DNA of 64,000 nt, taken from the NCBI GenBank assembly GCA_032622095.1, contig CP136061.1:88530983-88594982 (forward strand). Reading direction: 5' to 3'. The first letter of the stretch is position 1. Each line of letters starts with the position of its first letter. This document shows, one piece after another, positions 11,300 to 24,400 of this stretch. The notes beneath the pieces were generated by a model. That model made no database searches, had not been told where the DNA came from, and was given only the letters and a program-made list of their open reading frames with translations. This stretch comes from Siphonodentalium dalli (lineage: Eukaryota > Mollusca > Scaphopoda > Gadilida > Siphonodentaliidae). The position numbers and the translations under genes are program-made.

Positions 11300-13079
11300 T
11301 AAACACTTGTAGGGTAACTATATAGACCATAGACCGATTGGTACCTTGTTGTTTTCTGGAACCATGGTGGTGGATGTAGTTTTACTTCTAGCTCGGCATA
11401 GATGATGTGGCAGGAATATTATAAAGTTAGTATACAATGCTGTGTGCAGTATGTGCTTTTCTTTTATGAGTACAGGTTGTGGTGAACAGTCATTTTGGAC
11501 GAGACCCGAAGCGTCGATTCCTATATCAATGTTCACCACGACCTGATACAAGAAAACACACCCTGTACACAACAACACAACATTGTAGAATGACATTTTT
11601 AATATGATCATACGCTAGCGTAATTAACGAACCAAAGCTAAACCACTCACATGAGGGTATCTGTAGCGTCTAAACAATTCTGATCAAGATCACAGTATAG
11701 ATTCCCACCAAATAAGATTAACATGTATAAGGCTTATATTTCGTGTCGGTAATTATAAATAGTTATATACATGTATGTTGTCGAGAGTGGAACTGGACCT
11801 AACCATTATATTACGTGGCGTGCTGGGGGAGCTCTCCGCATGAGATACTCAGGCCAGATGGAGAATCGGGTCCATTTCATACTGTTCATTTGATTCATAA
11901 CATGTCATCATGTCGATTTCAACGACAGTCGACAAACAACGTCACCACGAAAGTTTCCCCATTGGTCGAATTGGAGTGGGACTGAATGAATCTTCTGCTT
12001 TGTTCATATGTATATATGTGATTTGATTCTATTCAAGAAAATATGATATATATATGGATTAACAGAAGCATGTACGTACTATACAGACTTGTGATAATAA
12101 TTAAATCAATATTAAATATTATGTTATTTCCTTTCGCACAGTATATAGTCTCTACAGCACCATGCGGTATTGATCAACTGCCGTGCACCAGTTGGAAAAT
12201 AAAGCTTTGAGATACACATAAATCGTGTTGTGGCTGTCACGATGAGGCACCTCGCAAAACTGTCCGCCTCTGACGGAGAGCTATATAGGTCCGATAATTT
12301 GATCCAATAGAGTGAGCAGACCTGTTAGAAATTCATTATAGACTAGCTACTTGCCCTTATAAATAACAAGACACATAAATGATTGTATGACGTTTATATA
12401 AATAGAAGAAAGTTGCACATCGACTGAGTTGTGTTGGCCTCTTGACAGCCGATTACGACATTAATGCTTTAACCCCACCGATCTTATGTGCGACAAAAGT
12501 GGTCGCAAAACAGCAGTATCGTATTAGATAATAATTGGTGACGTCACAAAATCAGATATATTCTATATACGACCCAAAGCGTCCGGCTTTGGTTCGTTAT
12601 TATCCATATGTAAAAAAAAGAACTCATTGCGGAAGTGAAACGTCTGCCTATATCCACGCGCGCATCGCAATTTCACTGATTCACTTGCCAATAGAGAATG
12701 GTCCTGCGAATATTCGATATTCGATTCGAATGTCAAATTCGATTCGAAATGTCTAACTCGAAATTTCGAATATACACTGACGAAAAGGTAGGCTGTTTAC
12801 GAACAAGTAAACACGTCGATCTTAGCTGTTTCTGTGCCATTTAGATCCCGAAAATTATGAAGATATGCACCTTATAATTCTTATTGTACATCGCGAATGT
12901 TCGCATGATATTACATTTAAGTATACCCAGTAATTAGCCATAAAAGGACGACTAAATACGTCTGAATTCTAGCATCGAACATAGTAGTTAAAAGCTCGGA
13001 GATTGACCGACGAATCGCATAAATTATAATAGTTATGAGACTGAGAAACCGTTAGCGTTATCTGCCGAATAGCCGTCTC
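11300..13079. other. Gene-free stretch
   Basis: No supported gene. There is a short imperfect stem (CAGGTTGTGGTGAACA near 11473, pairing near 11529). At 12700-12775 there is a cluster of TTCGAA/GATTCGAAT palindromes. Confidence 0.4.
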
Positions 13080-13896
13080 TACGGAAGCGTATTCGGGACA
13101 TGGTATCAAAATTTTGACTTTTTATCTCGAAATTTTGGCTTTCAAACTCAAAATTTTGACTTTTTATCTCGAAATTTCGACTTTCTAAGTCAAAATTTTG
13201 ACTTTCAAAGTCATAATTTTGACTTTTTATCTCAATATTTTGACTTTTAAACTCAATATTTTGACTTTTTATCTCGAAATTTCGACTTTCTAAGTCAAAA
13301 TTTTGACTTTCAAAGTCATAATTTTGACTTTTTATCTCAAAATTTTGACTTTCAAAGTCAAAATTTTGACTTTTTAGAATTTTCTAAAAATAGATTCACA
13401 CTGCTTATTCTATTATTAGAAAATTCTAAAGTCAAAATTTTTACTTTTAAAGTCAAAATTATGACTTTAAAAGTCAAAATTTTGAGATAAAAAGTCAAAA
13501 TTATGACTTTGAAAGCCAAAATTTTGACTTTGAAAGTCGAAATTTCGAGATAAAAAGTCAAAATTTTGAGTTTAAAAGTCAAAATATTGAGATAAAAAGT
13601 CAAAATATTGAGTTTGAAAGTCAAAATATTGAGATAAAAAGTCAAAATTTTGACTTTGAAAGTCAAAATATTGAGATAAAAAGTCAAAATTTTGACTTTA
13701 AAAGTCAAAATATTGAGTTTGAAAGTCAAAATTTCGAGTTAAAAAGTCAAAATTTTGAGTTTAGGAAATCAAAATTTTGACTTAGAAAGTCGAAATTTTG
13801 AGATAAAAAGTCAAAATTTTGAGTTTGAAAGTCAAAATTTCGAGATAAAAATTTTGACTTTATTTTTTTCTACCATGTCCCGAATACGCTTCCGTA
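13080..13896. mobile_element. Fold-back element built of AAAGTCAAAATTTTGACTTT units
   Basis: Perfect 26-bp terminal inverted repeats lie at 13080-13105 and 13871-13896. They begin TACGGAAGCGTATTCGGGAC and have TA at each extreme end. Everything between is one large palindrome. Repeats of the 20-mer and variants run in one phase to about 13375. A central stem AGAATTTTCTAA / TTAGAAAATTCT follows. The same repeats then run in the complementary phase. The TA ends would suit a Tc1/mariner-type derivative, but that is inference. Long minus-strand frames here (FKLNILTFYLNILTF-type) are repeat artefacts. Confidence 0.75.
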
Positions 13897-14203
13897 GTTC
13901 AGTGATTATATATTAATCGTCGTGACGGCGGCATGGACGTTTTGATCTGTTTTTATTTCTCTCGACAATTATTAATTGCAACGATTAAGAATATATTATC
14001 ATTAAATTAGAATTATTAAATATTAAATACTATGCTTTATCTCACCATACTTAAATAGCGTGTCTTATATAATTATTATTTCGAGGTTATGTAATTAATA
14101 AAATTATGTAAATATATTTGACAAAGAGCGTTGTATAGTTAGATATATACTAAAATTAAGGTTACATATATATTTACTATTAAATATTCTATTAAATACT
14201 TAC
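13897..14203. other. AT-rich gene-free stretch
   Basis: About 75-80 percent A+T. It would be the intron after the FLYWCH exon if that exon is spliced. No acceptor-linked coding sequence was recognised. It is duplicated at 16574-16880. Confidence 0.4.
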
Positions 14204-14510
14204 TCGATATTTCTTCCTGGTATATGGAAGTAATTGGCTTAGAGTCACATATAACTTTCTGCTTCAGCTCTGCAAGGAATGCATCTACGACAACCTGGTC
14301 AATGTCGGAAGTATGGTTGTGTTGTCCACTGGTTGTTGTGATCAAGTCATTCATCGATTTAACGGTGGCACCACACTCTTTCTTGTAGCAGCGCCAGTGA
14401 ATTCGTTCATTTCTACGGGACTTTATGCTGAACTTATAACTATCAAATATACGATATTTACCGCCTCTACCATTAGGAATGTAATGAACATTTATTTGCG
14501 CATTAGCCAT
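14204..14510 (-). CDS. FLYWCH-type zinc-finger exon, copy 1 (partial)
   Basis: From ATG 14510 the frame reads MANAQINVHYIPN and then a FLYWCH-like module: a YRIFDSYKFSIKS strand, HWRCYKKECGA (tryptophan plus two cysteines) and a closing QHNH histidine pair. FLYWCH fingers bind DNA and commonly precede MULE-type transposases. After QEEIS the DNA reads GA|GTAAGT, a good splice donor at 14204/14203, so this looks like a first exon. No partner exon is visible further along the minus strand. The frame before ATG 14510 (to 14534) is probably not used. It may be a transposon relic or an orphaned host exon. Confidence 0.65.
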
Positions 14511-15379
14511 GATGAAATAAATATGATATAACATAAGAAATACTTCATGTTATATATCATAATGGTTATTGACCACAGTTCATGGTGAACAAACTCAGTG
14601 ATAACATATCAATGTTGAGTCGTGAGTTTGTATTATATAACCGCGATAGAGAAAGGTTGTGACTGAAACAACAACCCCGCGACGGTACTCAACACTGCCG
14701 GGCAAGTGGGAACGAAACATATTTGCTAATTGTGCAACTGCATTGTACGTAAACGATTTGGAATCTTATCTGACAACTACAGGAGTTATTGGTCTGTCAA
14801 AATTGTCCGATGATATTGAAAAAAAAACTTGAACATCTATATGAAACTTTTTGTAATTTTTTATGCAGACGATACCGTGCTGAGGCAGAAACACCTGCAA
14901 AATTACAAACAAGACAGTCAATGACTGTGGGGTCGCTCACCAGACTACAAAGACTGATAAGACTGGGACTCTGGAGACTACAACAGTCAGAACTTTTCAT
15001 AATTACTTTAAAAGAAATAGCTCTAAACAGGATATGTGGCTAGAGAGATTTCACATATGTAGATTGGTGAAAATCCACCTTGAAATTACCAACTGTATAC
15101 TACTGATCACCCCCTCCTCCTCCAGCTCAACAAGTCCCCTTTGACCGGTATACAGACTCCCAAGTCTTAGGTTGGAATTTCACAACTGACACCTCAAACT
15201 TTCTCAATTGTTGGAAATTTCCAATCTCACAAGCGCCTTTTTCCAAAACCATTTAGATATGTTTGAAGCCCAATTATCCATGGATCCAAAACACAATACA
15301 TGTAAGTCAGATTAATCAGTCAGGTGGTTCCAAGGTAGATGTTTTAATGAATTTGGCATTTCAATGATTTTATTAGACA

Positions 15380-16065
15380 CAAAAGTGTTAACTCCCCATA
15401 GCCCCACCATTTCTTGACAAATTGACCTCATTTTAACAAATCTGAATCTCAGTCACTTAAGGATCCTCCTGATTGCTCCATACTATATGTAAGCTAAATA
15501 GTCCAACCTCTCTTGAGAAGACATTTTAAGAATTACTATAGAGACATATAGTTATGTCCCTGGTCCCACCCTATTTAACCTGGTGACCCCATCTGAATAA
15601 ATTTAAATCCCAGACACCAAAGAACCCTTCATACATATGATAAATATCAGTAAAATAGACATGATGGTCCTTGTGAAGGAAGCATATTAAGAGGGAAACT
15701 GTTCTTCGTTTGGCCCCTATTTGACCAAGTGACCCCATTAAAAAAAAATCTGAATTGCAGTCAAGGAAGAACATTCCATGCTAAATAAGCCAACCAGTTC
15801 TTGCAAACATATTTTATGAATTACTATGTAGTGAAATAGTCTCTGGCTCTGCCCTTATTTGACTTTGTGATCCCATTTTCACAAAGGTAATTTCATACCA
15901 AATATAAGCAAAATAGGCCATTTGATTATTGCATAGAAGACATATCATGAATTACTATGTAGTGAAAGAGTAATGTAGCTGGCCTTGCACCTACTTGACC
16001 TGGTGACCCTGATAGAACAAATCTGAACCACAATCACCAAAGGAGCAAGCCTGCAAATAGTGCAC
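15380..16065 (+). repeat. Degenerate about 140-bp repeats (TGACCTGGTGACCC module)
   Basis: The phrase TTTGACCnnGTGACCCCAT followed by AACAAATCTGAA recurs near 15420, 15575, 15718, 15852 and 15993. The array recurs in the duplicate at 18057-18742, and a related module lies at 19560-19800. It is non-coding. Confidence 0.6.
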
Positions 16066-16220
16066 CTATTCCTACATTGTATGTGCCTGGCCTCAAGCAA
16101 CACAATGTATTATACAATCAAGCCTTGAAATAGTGTGATAGTGTGTCTGTCATTTGCGGAATGAGGTCCCCCAGAGGGTGACTTTAGTGACGCTATCCTG
16201 CACAGTGGGATAAAAAAAAA

Positions 16221-18886
16221 TTCGAGATAAAAAGTCAAAATTTTGAGTTTAAAAGTCAAAATATTGAGATAAAAAGTCAAAATATTGAGTTTGAAAGTCA
16301 AAATATTGAGATAAAAAGTCAAAATTTTGACTTTGAAAGTCAAAATATTGAGATAAAAAGTCAAAATTTTGACTTTAAAAGTCAAAATATTGAGTTTGAA
16401 AGTCAAAATTTCGAGTTAAAAAGTCAAAATTTTGAGTTTAGGAAATCAAAATTTTGACTTAGAAAGTCGAAATTTTGAGATAAAAAGTCAAAATTTTGAG
16501 TTTGAAAGTCAAAATTTCGAGATAAAAATTTTGACTTTATTTTTTTCTACCATGTCCCGAATACGCTTCCGTAGTTCAGTGATTATATATTAATCGTCGT
16601 GACGGCGGCATGGACGTTTTGATCTGTTTTTATTTCTCTCGACAATTATTAATTGCAACGATTAAGAATATATTATCATTAAATTAGAATTATTAAATAT
16701 TAAATACTATGCTTTATCTCACCATACTTAAATAGCGTGTCTTATATAATTATTATTTCGAGGTTATGTAATTAATAAAATTATGTAAATATATTTGACA
16801 AAGAGCGTTGTATAGTTAGATATATACTAAAATTAAGGTTACATATATATTTACTATTAAATATTCTATTAAATACTTACTCGATATTTCTTCCTGGTAT
16901 ATGGAAGTAATTGGCTTAGAGTCACATATAACTTTCTGCTTCAGCTCTGCAAGGAATGCATCTACGACAACCTGGTCAATGTCGGAAGTATGGTTGTGTT
17001 GTCCACTGGTTGTTGTGATCAAGTCATTCATCGATTTAACGGTGGCACCACACTCTTTCTTGTAGCAGCGCCAGTGAATTCGTTCATTTCTACGGGACTT
17101 TATGCTGAACTTATAACTATCAAATATACGATATTTACCGCCTCTACCATTAGGAATGTAATGAACATTTATTTGCGCATTAGCCATGATGAAATAAATA
17201 TGATATAACATAAGAAATACTTCATGTTATATATCATAATGGTTATTGACCACAGTTCATGGTGAACAAACTCAGTGATAACATATCAATGTTGAGTCGT
17301 GAGTTTGTATTATATAACCGCGATAGAGAAAGGTTGTGACTGAAACAACAACCCCGCGACGGTACTCAACACTGCCGGGCAAGTGGGAACGAAACATATT
17401 TGCTAATTGTGCAACTGCATTGTACGTAAACGATTTGGAATCTTATCTGACAACTACAGGAGTTATTGGTCTGTCAAAATTGTCCGATGATATTGAAAAA
17501 AAAACTTGAACATCTATATGAAACTTTTTGTAATTTTTTATGCAGACGATACCGTGCTGAGGCAGAAACACCTGCAAAATTACAAACAAGACAGTCAATG
17601 ACTGTGGGGTCGCTCACCAGACTACAAAGACTGATAAGACTGGGACTCTGGAGACTACAACAGTCAGAACTTTTCATAATTACTTTAAAAGAAATAGCTC
17701 TAAACAGGATATGTGGCTAGAGAGATTTCACATATGTAGATTGGTGAAAATCCACCTTGAAATTACCAACTGTATACTACTGATCACCCCCTCCTCCTCC
17801 AGCTCAACAAGTCCCCTTTGACCGGTATACAGACTCCCAAGTCTTAGGTTGGAATTTCACAACTGACACCTCAAACTTTCTCAATTGTTGGAAATTTCCA
17901 ATCTCACAAGCGCCTTTTTCCAAAACCATTTAGATATGTTTGAAGCCCAATTATCCATGGATCCAAAACACAATACATGTAAGTCAGATTAATCAGTCAG
18001 GTGGTTCCAAGGTAGATGTTTTAATGAATTTGGCATTTCAATGATTTTATTAGACACAAAAGTGTTAACTCCCCATAGCCCCACCATTTCTTGACAAATT
18101 TACCTCATTTTAACAAATCTGAATCTCAGTCACTTAAGGATCCTCCTGATTGCTCCATACTATATGTAAGCTAAATAGTCCAACCTCTCTTGAGAAGACA
18201 TTTTAAGAATTACTATAGAGACATATAGTTATGTCCCTGGTCCCACCCTATTTAACCTGGTGACCCCATCTGAATAAATTTAAATCCCAGACACCAAAGA
18301 ACCCTTCATACATATGATAAATATCAGTAAAATAGACATGATGGTCCTTGTGAAGGAAGCATATTAAGAGGGAAACTGTTCTTCGTTTGGCCCCTATTTG
18401 ACCAAGTGACCCCATTAAAAAAAAATCTGAATTGCAGTCAAGGAAGAACATTCCATGCTAAATAAGCCAACCAGTTCTTGCAAACATATTTTATGAATTA
18501 CTATGTAGTGAAATAGTCTCTGGCTCTGCCCTTATTTGACTTTGTGATCCCATTTTCACAAAGGTAATTTCATACCAAATATAAGCAAAATAGGCCATTT
18601 GATTATTGCATAGAAGACATATCATGAATTACTATGTAGTGAAAGAGTAATGTAGCTGGCCTTGCACCTACTTGACCTGGTGACCCTGATAGAACAAATC
18701 TGAACCACAATCACCAAAGGAGCAAGCCTGCAAATAGTGCACCTATTCCTACATTGTATGTGCCTGGCCTCAAGCAACACAATGTATTATACAATCAAGC
18801 CTTGAAATAGTGTGATAGTGTGTCTGTCATTTGCGGAATGAGGTCCCCCAGAGGGTGACTTTAGTGACGCTATCCTGCACAGTGGG
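16221..18886 (+). repeat. 2,677-bp tandem duplication, copy 2
   Basis: Near-identical to 13544-16209. The junction between copies is a short A-run (ATAAAAAAAAA, 16210-16220). The left TIR of the fold-back element is absent here, so the duplication cut that element in two; its right TIR is at 16548-16573. Confidence 0.95.
16881..17187 (-). CDS. FLYWCH-type zinc-finger exon, copy 2 (partial)
   Basis: Identical in translation to the exon at 14204-14510, as it lies in the tandem duplicate at an offset of 2,677. The donor-like GTAAGT is preserved at 16880. Its only possible downstream exons would lie in copy 1 of the duplication, where none is seen. Confidence 0.65.
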
Positions 18887-19137
18887 CTAGCATCACTAAA
18901 TTCACCCTCTGGGGACCTCATTCTGCTAAGGCCCTCAACTGCTATGGCAGACCTAGGATAAGATTGAAGTTCCCCAGTTGAAGTTGATGTTCACCCATTG
19001 GACACCTCAATTATGAATTTTATATTCTGCAAATTAGGGGATATAGAAACTTCCTAGAAGGGAAATGTAACTAACAACTGTGTGGGATAGCATCACTAAA
19101 TTCACCCTCTGGGGACCTCATTCTGCAAATGACAGAC
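18822..19137. mobile_element. Small inverted-repeat element (MITE-like)
   Basis: GTCTGTCATTTGCGGAATGA at 18822 reads outwards as the inverse of TTCTGCAAATGACAGAC at 19120-19137. An extra inverted copy of the GGGTGA(A/C)TTTAGTGA block immediately follows the left arm at 18887-18930, giving an adjacent hairpin of about 36 bp with a few mismatches. The left arm also occurs alone at 16145-16209. Confidence 0.6.
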
Positions 19138-19540
19138 CTCCTATTTGCCATGTTGAACAATACATGATAGATTGTACCTCTTATTAATGATTCTCTGACC
19201 TGCAAATGTCAGACACACTAAATTCAGGCAGTTTGTTTAAATTGCTAGCAGTATGTTTATACAAGCTGTCAGTGACATTGTATTCCTTGATTAATGACCT
19301 GTGTTTCTCTCTGTCTATCCACAAAGAGATATCTGCAACTTTAATAGAACAGGTTGGAAGCTGGAAATGATATCCATTGGAAGGGATGTTGGTTGGGTGT
19401 AGGCCACTGCAGGGTGGGGTGCATCTGGGCCATGTGGGAGGGGGATGGGTAATGGAATATTTCTGTAATTTCAGAAGATTAAAGATTAAAGTTTCATAAA
19501 TCTGCAGATGTTATAATGGTGTCACTTTTTCAAATTTTAT
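19138..19540. other. Gene-free stretch
   Basis: Ordinary AT-rich sequence with a G-rich patch at 19395-19450. Nothing was recognised. Confidence 0.4.
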
Positions 19541-19933
19541 AACATGCTTTTTTTTTTTAGTTATGTCACTGGCTCTGCCCACATTCGACCCAGTGACCTC
19601 ATTTGAACAAATCTGAATAACAGTCCCCCAAAGACCCTTTGTACCAAATATGAACCCATTCGGACCAATGAAATTTGAGAAGAAGTTGTTGTAAGAATTA
19701 CAGAGTTATGGCCCTGGCTTCGCAACTATTTGACCCAGTGACCTTATTTGAACAAATCGGAATGAGAGTCACCTAGGGAACATCCACACCAAATATGAAC
19801 CCATTTGGTCTTACGGTTCCAGAGGAGAAGATGTTCAAAGAATTGTTGACGGACGGACGGATGGACGGACGGACGACGGACGAGGAGTGATGACTATAGC
19901 TCCACCGGAGACTTCGTCTCAGGTGAGCTAAAA
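19541..19933 (+). repeat. Dispersed repeat ending in GGAC run and a TCTCAGGTGAGCT hairpin
   Basis: Two TGACCCAGTGACC(T)TATTTGAACAAATC modules (19588 and 19733) are followed by GGACGGACGGATGGACGGAC at 19853 and CACCGGAGACTTCGTCTCAG at 19903. It abuts the LINE fragment at 19934 exactly. Confidence 0.6.
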
Positions 19934-20985
19934 AGCTTTGGATTCCTTCTATAAGTACTGTGAAATGTGGAAATTAACAGTTAATATCGATAAAACCAAA
20001 ATATTGTTGATATCCAAACGTAGCCTTCCAAAAAACAGATAATTTTTCTATAATGGGAGGGAAATTGAAGTTGTTAAAAAATTGAATTATCTGGGAATTA
20101 TACATACTAAATCTGGCTCATATTCTGAAGCAAAGAAGGTGCTTGTAGACAAAGTCACTAAAGCCATGTACTCCATAATCACCAAATCAAGAGCACACTG
20201 CCTTTCGGTAAAAGACCAATTTGATTTATTTGATGCACAAGTTGCACCCATACTTGCCTATGGGAGTGAAATTTGGGGCACAAGAAACAATGATATAATT
20301 GAGAACATACATAGAAAATGTGTAAGTTTGTTTTACAGCTAAAACCATCCACATGTAATTATATGTTATACGGAGAGAGCGGCCGAATGCCAATTGATGT
20401 TTATTAACTATGCGTGTGATAAAGTATTGGTTGAAAGTGGTAAATATGAATTGTAATAGATATTGTAAACTATTATATATGTTAGCGCTTAAACTCAGTA
20501 ATGTCGCATCCTCTAATTTCACATGGATAAACAAAGTTAAGCAAATTTTAACAGAATGTGGTCAGATTCACTTAATGAATATAGATAAAATTCAATGTAC
20601 TGAACGATTACTCTCGTACATTGAGTGCAACCTTATTGGTAGATTCCATGATAAATAGACGCCTCGGGTAGTAGGGGAATTATATACAAAATGTTCAAAC
20701 ATGATATCCATTTTGAAGATTACTTGAATGTTCTTGACACCAGAAACCGGTTAACATTATGTAGATTTCGTACATGTAATCATCAGCTACCCATAGAGAC
20801 AGGCCGATGGAATAATATTGATCTAGCTGACAGAATATGCCCAAAGTGTCACAAAAGTAGTCTTGGTGATGAATTTCACTATTTAATGGAATGTGAATTC
20901 TTTATGGATGTAAGAAAACGCTTTTTACAACCAAAATATTTTAGAAGAAAATATGCTGTATTGCGATGAAATTCTTAACATGAAG
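19934..20985 (+). pseudogene. LINE pol C-terminal fragment
   Basis: The fragment starts within the end of a reverse transcriptase domain (YCEMWKLTVNIDKTKILLIS, the palm/thumb region). The thumb part follows (LNYLGIIHTKSGSY, then VAPILAYGSEIWG). After further stops it ends with RLTLCRFRTCNHQLPIETG and a C-x2-C...H-x4-C cluster (ICPKCHK ... HYLMEC) typical of many non-LTR retrotransposon C-termini. Stops interrupt it near 20040, 20341 and 20656, and a frameshift lies before 20691. Endonuclease and catalytic RT are missing, so it is 5' truncated and dead. The clade is not resolved. Confidence 0.75.
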
Positions 20986-21470
20986 AATCACACACTACTC
21001 CGCAGACTATGTTCTTTCATTAGGATCATCACGAACGTTTTCTCAGTTCACAATTAAAGCATGTAAATCTCTAGGCGAGAAACACTATATGGATTCCCAT
21101 TCATCCATCTATGGATGATCAGATGCGTGGCTCGACAGAAAGTCTTGGGCTTTCTGTAGAACTTAGCTAGCTGCTCATCGGCATGGATGAATGTGAACTA
21201 TAAGTAACTAAATGTCTGCCAATAAGCACAGTGAGTATCCAGGTATATTCAGTTATATTGATTACTTATATAGTCATGCTATGATATTTACACTTGGCTT
21301 CTATGTTAGTGTATTAAAATATATATGTATGGTTCCCGGAATCAATTATACAATATTATATATAGTCACAACGGGTGAACGAAATGGCAGTCAACGGCTC
21401 GACTTAATTTAATTGAGATGTTAAATTTAGTCTGGCATTCATAGTTGTTTAGTATAAATACTAAAATTGA
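20986..21470. other. Gene-free stretch
   Basis: Flank between two LINE insertions. No gene was recognised. Confidence 0.4.
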
Positions 21471-24400
21471 CGATATATGAACCTATCATTTGTAGCTAAA
21501 ACTAAACACACGGGTGTGAAGAAATCAACTGTTAGTTCCGTTTGAGATCGATTAGTTTACTCCAGCCAACAATATTTCACACGATAGTACGACATGTTTA
21601 TTTCGGACGACAATTAAGCTAGTAGCGGTGTCAGAATTAAACTGCGATTATATATATCTTTAATTATCCTCCATTACTGAAGATTATATATGAACAAATG
21701 GCAAATAAAGAACATGATACAAACGCTTATACATAAGCATATGAACAATCAAAAGTATATACAAATATATATATCATTATGCATGGAGTTGGGTCTGCGC
21801 GCCTACGCACACGTACCGTCACGTACTGTTCGGCATGACTACACGCGGTAGTAATGCATCCGAACGCCATTTCGTTGCCGTATGGTACGCACACATAGGG
21901 GCGCAGCCACAACGGCATACATTGGTGTATGCCAACTGCACACACGTGCACCCGGACGCGCAGGATATACTGAAGCATTGGATTGTCATCCTACTGATCC
22001 CAACCGAATGGGACGCACGCACCAACACGCACAGGCACACGTGTACACGCAACTTACACGATTTATTTGTATACTTGAATGGTTTTATAAAGCAAGTGCG
22101 TTTTCAATATAATATAATTCGTGTGAGAATTGGAGACATATTATAACCTGGATATCACGTGTCACGTATATAGTTAAAGTGAAGTATAGTGAGGTATATA
22201 TATAATTATATGTGACATATTCATTTCGATGACAATATTATAGTGGGCAATATATGTATGAATAAAAAGAAGGTCAGATGTGCACTATATTAAGTAACAC
22301 CGGTCATACCAGCATATAGGTAATAAGCTTGCCACATTTTGACAACATTTTTGAAAATTATAATTGGAATGTCGTCATCTTCAATCATTATATCGCTCTC
22401 AATTTCTGATAAGTTGCCAAGGAGCACACTTAATTTGGCTTCTCCTGAGAGCGATTCGTATTTGATGTAGGCATTAATCCCAAGTGCATCCATAATAAAA
22501 TATTCCATCTCATTTCTAAACGAAAACATGGCCGTACAATCAATGAATATATGAGACAAAATGTCAGTCGTGGTAGAATCACAGTTCGTACATGAAATTT
22601 CTCTGTTGATTCCTATTTGGCTTATCAATTTGCCAATTGTGAGATACATGGTCTTGTCTTCTGGATATAATTTGCATAGGCGCCAAACATAGGACATACA
22701 TAATTCTGTGTGTATTCTATTGAAGAGAGAAAAACTTGGGTCAGAATTTGTTCTTGATTTCCATGCATCCGCGTGTGATGTTTCCATTCCTGTGTTAAAA
22801 ATATGTTTCCACGAGTTTTTGTCCGGAAAAAGAGACTCTGTGGCAAATTGGTAAAGGTAATTCGATAAGTCATATTGATCAAGTATTTGCATAATGTCAC
22901 AAAAGTAGTTTTTAGAACAAGACAAGCGAGACTCAGTGGTAGACAGAAGCGTGTATTCATACATTCTGTGAAAGAAAACTTGTTTAACAGTTTTCTTATT
23001 GTTGCATTCAACATTGCACAGGGATGATAATAGTGACATTTTCTTTTTATTTATGTAGAATTCTATTGAGTGAATTCCAATTAAGCCAAGAGCGATATCG
23101 GTCCGGGTCCTGGGTTCGAATCCCTGTATCGTTTTTATGCAAAATCTATGAGTTCTTTCTATTTTAAGAATTTCATTTTGGGTTATATTCCACAATAGCT
23201 CCGTGCCGAACAACGCTCTTGGCAAAATGACTGATTTATATATTAGTGAGGAACTCAGAGGAGTTAGACCTCCAGCATATAAGCCAGAATTCGACAGCAT
23301 AAGGAATGTGCTTCTCAGTTTGTCACATACATGTGTGATAAAATTATTTGTTTGTTTATACTTCGCAATTGGGATTCCCAGGTGGACTGTACTGTCTACT
23401 TCTTTAAGGTGTTCAGGCCCCATGATCCATTGGCGTTTACACTTATCGGATTGTGTCTTTGTCTCATTAAGTACCATTATTACAGATTTAGATGTGTTAT
23501 ACTTGTAACGCCATGTATAGCTATAACTCAAACACATATTGATAAGTGAATTCAAACCACGTTCAGTTAGTGATAAAAGTAGCATGTCATCAGCGTGGGT
23601 TGGGCATGTACAATTAATTGATTCCATATGAAAGCCATACATTGACTTTGATAGTAATGTGATCAGTTCGTCAACGTAGACCATGTAAAATTTCGGTGAG
23701 CATATTCCCCTCTGCCTTGTTCCTTGATCAATTTTTATTAATCTGGATGTAACATCGTTATATCTCACAGTGCAATAGACACCGGAGAGCAATTGGTGCA
23801 CAAATTTGAAAGCAATTCCAGTTAGGCCCCTCTCATACAATTTATACATAAGACCGTCTATCCAAACCGTATCAAAGGCTTTCCATACATCTAAAAAGCA
23901 ACAGTACAATTTTTGGTTTCTTTCGGCGTTAAAGTTGATGCATTCCTGAGTTAGATAAGAAGTCATGGTTGAACTTATATGTTTTTGAAAACCGTGTTGG
24001 AGGGGGTTAACTGATAATATATGCGGTGCATGTAGTTCGATTCGATTCTGCAAAACTTTTTCCAGCAGTTTGTATAATGTAGGCATTAGAGTTATGGCCC
24101 TGTAGCTGTCGAACGAGTGTTTAGGTTTCGTCCCTCCTTTATGTAATGTGATTATGACACCTCGTTTGGCAGCCCCAGGTATATAACCATGCCGCAATAT
24201 TGCTGAGAATAATTTACAGAGGCTATCAAGCAGACAATCACCGCCATATATAATATTCTCGTTATAAATATTATCATAACCGGGCGATTTATTGCGACTG
24301 AGAGTATCCACCACTGGCAATAACTCATTTCGACTAACTGGAAATAATAAAACATCATCGGTTCCAGTACGATCATTATGTGCAGAGTCTAGCTTTTCTT

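Larger units (their letters stand above)
13544..16209 (+). repeat. 2,677-bp tandem duplication, copy 1
   Basis: Every position from 13544 recurs 2,677 bases downstream. I noticed a single substitution (G at about 15420 versus T at 18097). The copy starts inside the AT fold-back element and ends at the CACAGTGGG of a small inverted repeat. Confidence 0.95.

Noticed and set aside
11318-11611. 97-codon minus-strand frame with a hydrophobic N-terminus resembling a signal peptide
   Set aside because: No downstream exon, domain or clear splice donor. The hydrophobic start alone is not enough in AT-rich DNA.
13358-13729. Open frames with repeated ILTFKLNILTFYL text (also 16110-16406)
   Set aside because: They are translations of the AAAGTCAAAATTTTGACTTT repeat in the fold-back element, not genes.
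21819-22146. Overlapping frames in a GC-richer patch
   Set aside because: They lie in the presumed 3' untranslated part of the LINE, with both strands open and no domain.
23090-23130. tRNA-like B box GGGTTCGAATCCC
   Set aside because: It lies inside the LINE coding sequence (RTRTDIALG region) with no A box or cloverleaf; coincidence.
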